Part shown: piece by piece, positions 7,968 to 9,715 of the stretch | Position numbering within the stretch: the first letter of the stretch is position 1 | Layout of the letters: every line of letters begins with the position of its first letter | NCBI GenBank assembly: GCA_030526445.1 | Contig: JAUNCV010000072.1 | Coordinates: 1-9,715, forward strand | Direction of reading: 5' to 3' | DNA length: 9,715 nucleotides | Origin: Bacteroidales bacterium | GTDB lineage: Bacteria > Bacteroidota > Bacteroidia > Bacteroidales > UBA3663 | Made by a program: the position numbers and the translations under genes | The notes under the pieces: model-generated | The model's database searches: none | Seen by the model: the letters and a program-made list of their open reading frames with translations, nothing else | What the model was told of the DNA's origin: nothing

Positions 7968-9195
7968 ATGCCTTGCGCAATGCGTCATTGAACTTCTTGA
8001 GACGTGCAGTGAATGCTGGGTTCTCGCCACCGTGAGCATCATCATAATCCCACTGCTCGTTGCCAACACCGAGATACTTGAGGTTAAATGGCTCTGGATG
8101 TCCCATCTCGGCACGCACCTTGCCCCACTTGGTGTCAACGCTGCCGTTGGCAAATTCTACAAGGTCAAGCGCATCCTGAATATATGGACCGAGGTCTTCA
8201 ATGGCTACATGGCAGTTCTTTTCGTCCGAAATCTCGTTCTGGAACTGGCACGAAAGGCCACACGAAATAACTGGCAATGGCTCGCAACCAAAGTCTTCGC
8301 AAAGCTGGAAGTACTCAAAGAAACCAAGACCATAGCTCTGATAGTAGTTTGGATAGTAGCGATGAGTGAAGGTGTAGTGCCAGCGGTTCTCGTTGATAGG
8401 ACGATTCTCTACTGGGCCCACTGAGTTCTTCCACTGGTAGCGGCTCTCAAGGTCTGTACCCTCAACAATACAGCCGCCAGGGAAACGGAACACGCCAGGC
8501 TTCAAGTCATTGAGCGCCTGAGCAAGGTCTTTACGCATACCGTTTTCGCGGCCCTTCCATGTGTCTTTTGGGAAGAGCGAAACATGTTCCAGGTCAATGG
8601 TGTTGCCATGGTCGCCCCACACACGCAGATGTGCAGCCTCATGGGTCTCGTCAGCCTTAACGGTCACGGTATATTTCTTCCATTCCTTACCCTCTACATC
8701 GATGCCGGCATTGCCAATCTTCTGGTCCTCGCCCATGGTGGCATTGTCAACAAGATCTACCCAGATCTTTGCCTTGCCGCCTTCTGGGCAGCGAGCCCAA
8801 ACCGAGAAGCGATATTCTGCGCCCTTCTTCACGCCTATGCCAAAGAAACCGGTGTTCTCAATCATGGTGTGCTTGTGAGCATGACCGGCAGGTGCCAGTC
8901 GCACATAGTGAGGATTGCGGTCAAAAGGGCCATCGTTCAAAACTGTTACTTTGCCCGATACCTCCCAGCCGGCCAGCGGATTCGAGAACTCGAACGAGCG
9001 GTTCATCACCATCTCTGCATAGAGACCGCCATCGGCAGCATAGTTGATATCTTCAAAGAAAATGCCATACTGCGTATCAGCAATTGGCGCACCCACTTTT
9101 TTGGTCTGAATAACCAGATTGTTTTCTGCAGCCTGGGCCGATATTGCCATCGAAGCGCCCACTGCCATTGTTACAAGAATGTTCTTGGTTTTCAT
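7960..9195 (-). CDS. GH51 arabinofuranosidase, N-terminal fragment
   Basis: 411-residue reading frame from ATG 9195 to a TAA at 7960-7962. Signal peptide at 1-22 (basic MKTKN start, hydrophobic core, ISAQA cleavage region). Residues about 70-210 form a beta-rich region like the carbohydrate-binding module found in this GH51 type. The TIM barrel begins before it (GIFFEDINYAADGG, about 44-57) and continues after it (FRFPGGC, about 237-242), through the general acid/base Glu380 in GVGNEQW. The last two residues before the stop (W410, P411) are out-of-frame read-through of the junction. It lacks the catalytic nucleophile and the rest of the barrel, so a folded enzyme is unlikely. A secreted truncated protein with only carbohydrate-binding activity is possible but unsupported. 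Confidence 0.85.
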   Translation of the reverse strand: MKTKNILVTMAVGASMAISAQAAENNLVIQTKKVGAPIADTQYGIFFEDINYAADGGLYAEMVMNRSFEFSNPLAGWEVSGKVTVLNDGPFDRNPHYVRLAPAGHAHKHTMIENTGFFGIGVKKGAEYRFSVWARCPEGGKAKIWVDLVDNATMGEDQKIGNAGIDVEGKEWKKYTVTVKADETHEAAHLRVWGDHGNTIDLEHVSLFPKDTWKGRENGMRKDLAQALNDLKPGVFRFPGGCIVEGTDLESRYQWKNSVGPVENRPINENRWHYTFTHRYYPNYYQSYGLGFFEYFQLCEDFGCEPLPVISCGLSCQFQNEISDEKNCHVAIEDLGPYIQDALDLVEFANGSVDTKWGKVRAEMGHPEPFNLKYLGVGNEQWDYDDAHGGENPAFTARLKKFNDALRKAWP

Positions 9196-9261
9196 GCGAA
9201 GAACTGAATAAAGTTAATGATGTTATGAATTATTTTTGATGAATAATATATATTATCGGCG

Positions 9262-9269
9262 CAAATATA
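9262..9269 (-). promoter_or_regulatory. Candidate -7 box for the arabinofuranosidase gene
   Basis: On the minus strand the bases read TATATTTG, a perfect match to the Bacteroidetes -7 consensus TAnnTTTG, about 67 bp upstream of the ATG at 9195. No clear TTTG lies at the usual -33 distance. Transcription would start near 9255, giving a leader of about 60 nt. Because the downstream genes follow with short gaps, this could also serve the whole minus-strand run. Confidence 0.5.
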
Positions 9270-9280
9270 TAAATTCTTTG

Positions 9281-9367
9281 TCAAAATTGGTGCATTTTTG
9301 AACAAAAAATACAAATTTCTTGCAATTTTGATAGGAAAAATAAAGATTTATTAAAGTTTTTGAACAA
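9281..9367. promoter_or_regulatory. Possible operator region: paired direct and inverted repeats between divergent promoters
   Basis: Two copies of TTTTTGAACAA lie at 9295-9305 and 9357-9367, 62 bp apart (about six helical turns); the second overlaps the -33 region of the plus-strand promoter. A 9-bp inverted pair, TCAAAATTG at 9281-9289 and CAATTTTGA at 9323-9331, also lies between the two -7 boxes. These could bind a PUL regulator (hybrid two-component, AraC or similar). The region is very A/T-rich, so chance repeats are likely and confidence is low. Confidence 0.3.
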
Positions 9368-9393
9368 GTAAAACAAAAATTACAATATCTTTG
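9357..9393 (+). promoter_or_regulatory. Candidate promoter of the SusC-like gene
   Basis: TATCTTTG at 9386-9393 is a perfect TAnnTTTG -7 box, and TTTTTG at 9357-9362 supplies a -33-like element. The spacer is 23 bp, slightly longer than the usual 20 or so. Transcription would start near 9400, leaving a 5' leader of roughly 140 nt before the ATG at 9539. Confidence 0.6.
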
Positions 9394-9538
9394 CCGCCGT
9401 ATAACTGTATTCGCTACCGTATTTTTTTTACCGTAACCTGAATCTGACTATACTTTATTTACATCCTACTGAACGAATATTTCAAAAAGAATTATATATT
9501 CTATTACACTTTCTAATTAACACTTAAATTTCTAACTC

Positions 9539-9715
9539 ATGAGGAAAAAGAACTGCATGCCCTATCTCTTGGGCGCAAGTTTGACTGTGATGGGTGGCGC
9601 TGCTCTCTCTCCAGCTCAAGCATTTGCCTCACCTGCTTCTGCTGCGGCAGTTGCACCAAACATCAAGGTGACCGGCCAAGTTGTTGAGCCTTCGGGCGAG
9701 CCTCTGATGGGCGTT
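9539..9715 (+). CDS. SusC/RagA-family TonB-linked outer membrane receptor, N-terminal part (runs off right edge)
   Basis: ATG at 9539 opens 59 codons with no stop before the edge. The start MRKKNCMPYLLGASLTVMGG has a basic n-region and hydrophobic core. An unusually Ala/Ser/Pro-rich stretch follows (about 20-39: ALSPAQAFASPASAAAVAP). Then comes IKVTGQVVEPSGEPLMGV, the first strands of the CarboxypepD_reg-like (DUF4480-type) domain at the mature N-terminus of SusC-like proteins. The plug and beta-barrel would follow outside the window. Family role: outer-membrane import of oligosaccharides with a SusD-like lipoprotein, energised by TonB. As a divergent neighbour of a GH51 enzyme it probably opens a polysaccharide utilisation locus for arabinose-containing glycans. 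The specific substrate is inference. The same start fold occurs in non-carbohydrate TonB receptors, so the SusC label is strong but the sugar specificity is not. Confidence 0.87.
   Translation, partial: MRKKNCMPYLLGASLTVMGGAALSPAQAFASPASAAAVAPNIKVTGQVVEPSGEPLMGV

Larger units (their letters stand above)
7197..9195 (-). pseudogene. GH51 alpha-L-arabinofuranosidase gene, split by an internal deletion/frameshift
   Basis: Two minus-strand frames together make one GH51 arabinofuranosidase of about 660 residues, near the normal length for Bacteroidales members. The first frame (9195 to stop at 7960) holds the signal peptide, a carbohydrate-binding-like beta region and the first part of the TIM barrel with the acid/base motif GNE. 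The second (about 7967 to 7197) resumes with GPNSEGWDFD and holds DEHYY, the nucleophile in FAGEYACH and the C-terminal beta domain. At the join the first frame reads NDALRKA then W, P, stop, where family members carry roughly nine more residues before the GP motif. So about 26 bases (3n+2) seem to be missing, not a single-base slip. Acid/base and nucleophile fall on separate products, so the enzyme should be inactive as read. An assembly error cannot be excluded. Role if intact: release of arabinose side chains from arabinan or arabinoxylan in the periplasm or at the cell surface, matching the divergent SusC-like gene. Confidence 0.88.
9196..9538. other. Divergent intergenic region, 343 bp, no gene
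   Basis: This A/T-rich region separates the minus-strand arabinofuranosidase from the plus-strand SusC-like gene. I see no coding frame, tRNA or intrinsic terminator in it. It holds the two candidate promoters, the repeat pairs, and a leader (about 9400-9538) in which CCGTA occurs three times (9397, 9417, 9431). The last 40 bases before the ATG at 9539 are A/T-rich without a Shine-Dalgarno sequence, as usual in this phylum. Confidence 0.8.

Noticed and set aside
7950..7985. Programmed ribosomal frameshifting to join the two GH51 frames
   Set aside because: No slippery heptamer or following structure is evident, and conserved residues are missing at the join, so a shift would not restore the family sequence.
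7968..8153. Upstream extension of the frame that carries the arabinofuranosidase C-terminal half
   Set aside because: Its translation has no resemblance to GH51 and lies over the well-supported first fragment, so it is a shadow frame, not a native N-terminus.
9400..9538. Riboswitch or structured leader upstream of the SusC-like gene
   Set aside because: The leader is A/T-rich, and no recognised riboswitch core or strong stem could be traced by eye; only the CCGTA repeats are recorded.

Overview
The window looks like a chromosomal segment of a Bacteroidales bacterium, most likely a gut or rumen Prevotellaceae (Prevotella/Segatella-like). The reasons are a SusC/RagA-type TonB-linked receptor N-terminus, a GH51 arabinofuranosidase of the Bacteroidales type with signal peptide, perfect TAnnTTTG -7 boxes (the Bacteroidetes promoter signature), A/T-rich leaders without Shine-Dalgarno sequences, and a periplasmic-propeller plus Y_Y_Y sensor kinase. 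Species cannot be fixed from sequence alone.

Layout. Everything from 9195 down to the left edge is on the minus strand, with gaps of at most 40 bp. In transcription order: (i) GH51 alpha-L-arabinofuranosidase (9195-7197), broken by an internal deletion/frameshift near 7967; (ii) radical SAM protein with a SPASM-like C-terminal cysteine set (7178-6336); (iii) response-regulator receiver fused to a SpoIIE/RsbU-type PP2C phosphatase (6299-5136); (iv) membrane-anchored coiled-coil/WD40-like propeller protein (about 5103-3436); (v) signal peptide, propeller, Y_Y_Y, transmembrane and histidine-kinase-like protein (3428-708) whose phospho-accepting His is replaced by Asp; (vi) a soluble histidine kinase with an intact His box (667 to beyond the left edge). 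To the right, a 343-bp A/T-rich divergent intergenic region (9196-9538) carries candidate promoters in both directions, and a SusC-like gene starts at 9539 on the plus strand and leaves the window.

Functional reading. The right part is the edge of a polysaccharide utilisation locus: a SusC-like importer divergent from an arabinofuranosidase, suggesting arabinan or arabinoxylan, with the enzyme gene damaged in this sequence. The left part is a four-gene signalling module: two related kinases (one catalytically degenerate at the DHp His/Glu pair, one intact but without a sensor domain), a receiver-gated PP2C phosphatase that the intact kinase could phosphorylate, and a membrane propeller protein. 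A plausible model is that the pseudokinase acts as the periplasmic sensor and pairs with the soluble kinase, whose output is the receiver of the phosphatase; the phosphatase would then dephosphorylate a partner-switching (STAS-type) protein not present in this window. The domain assignments are well supported. The wiring is inference.
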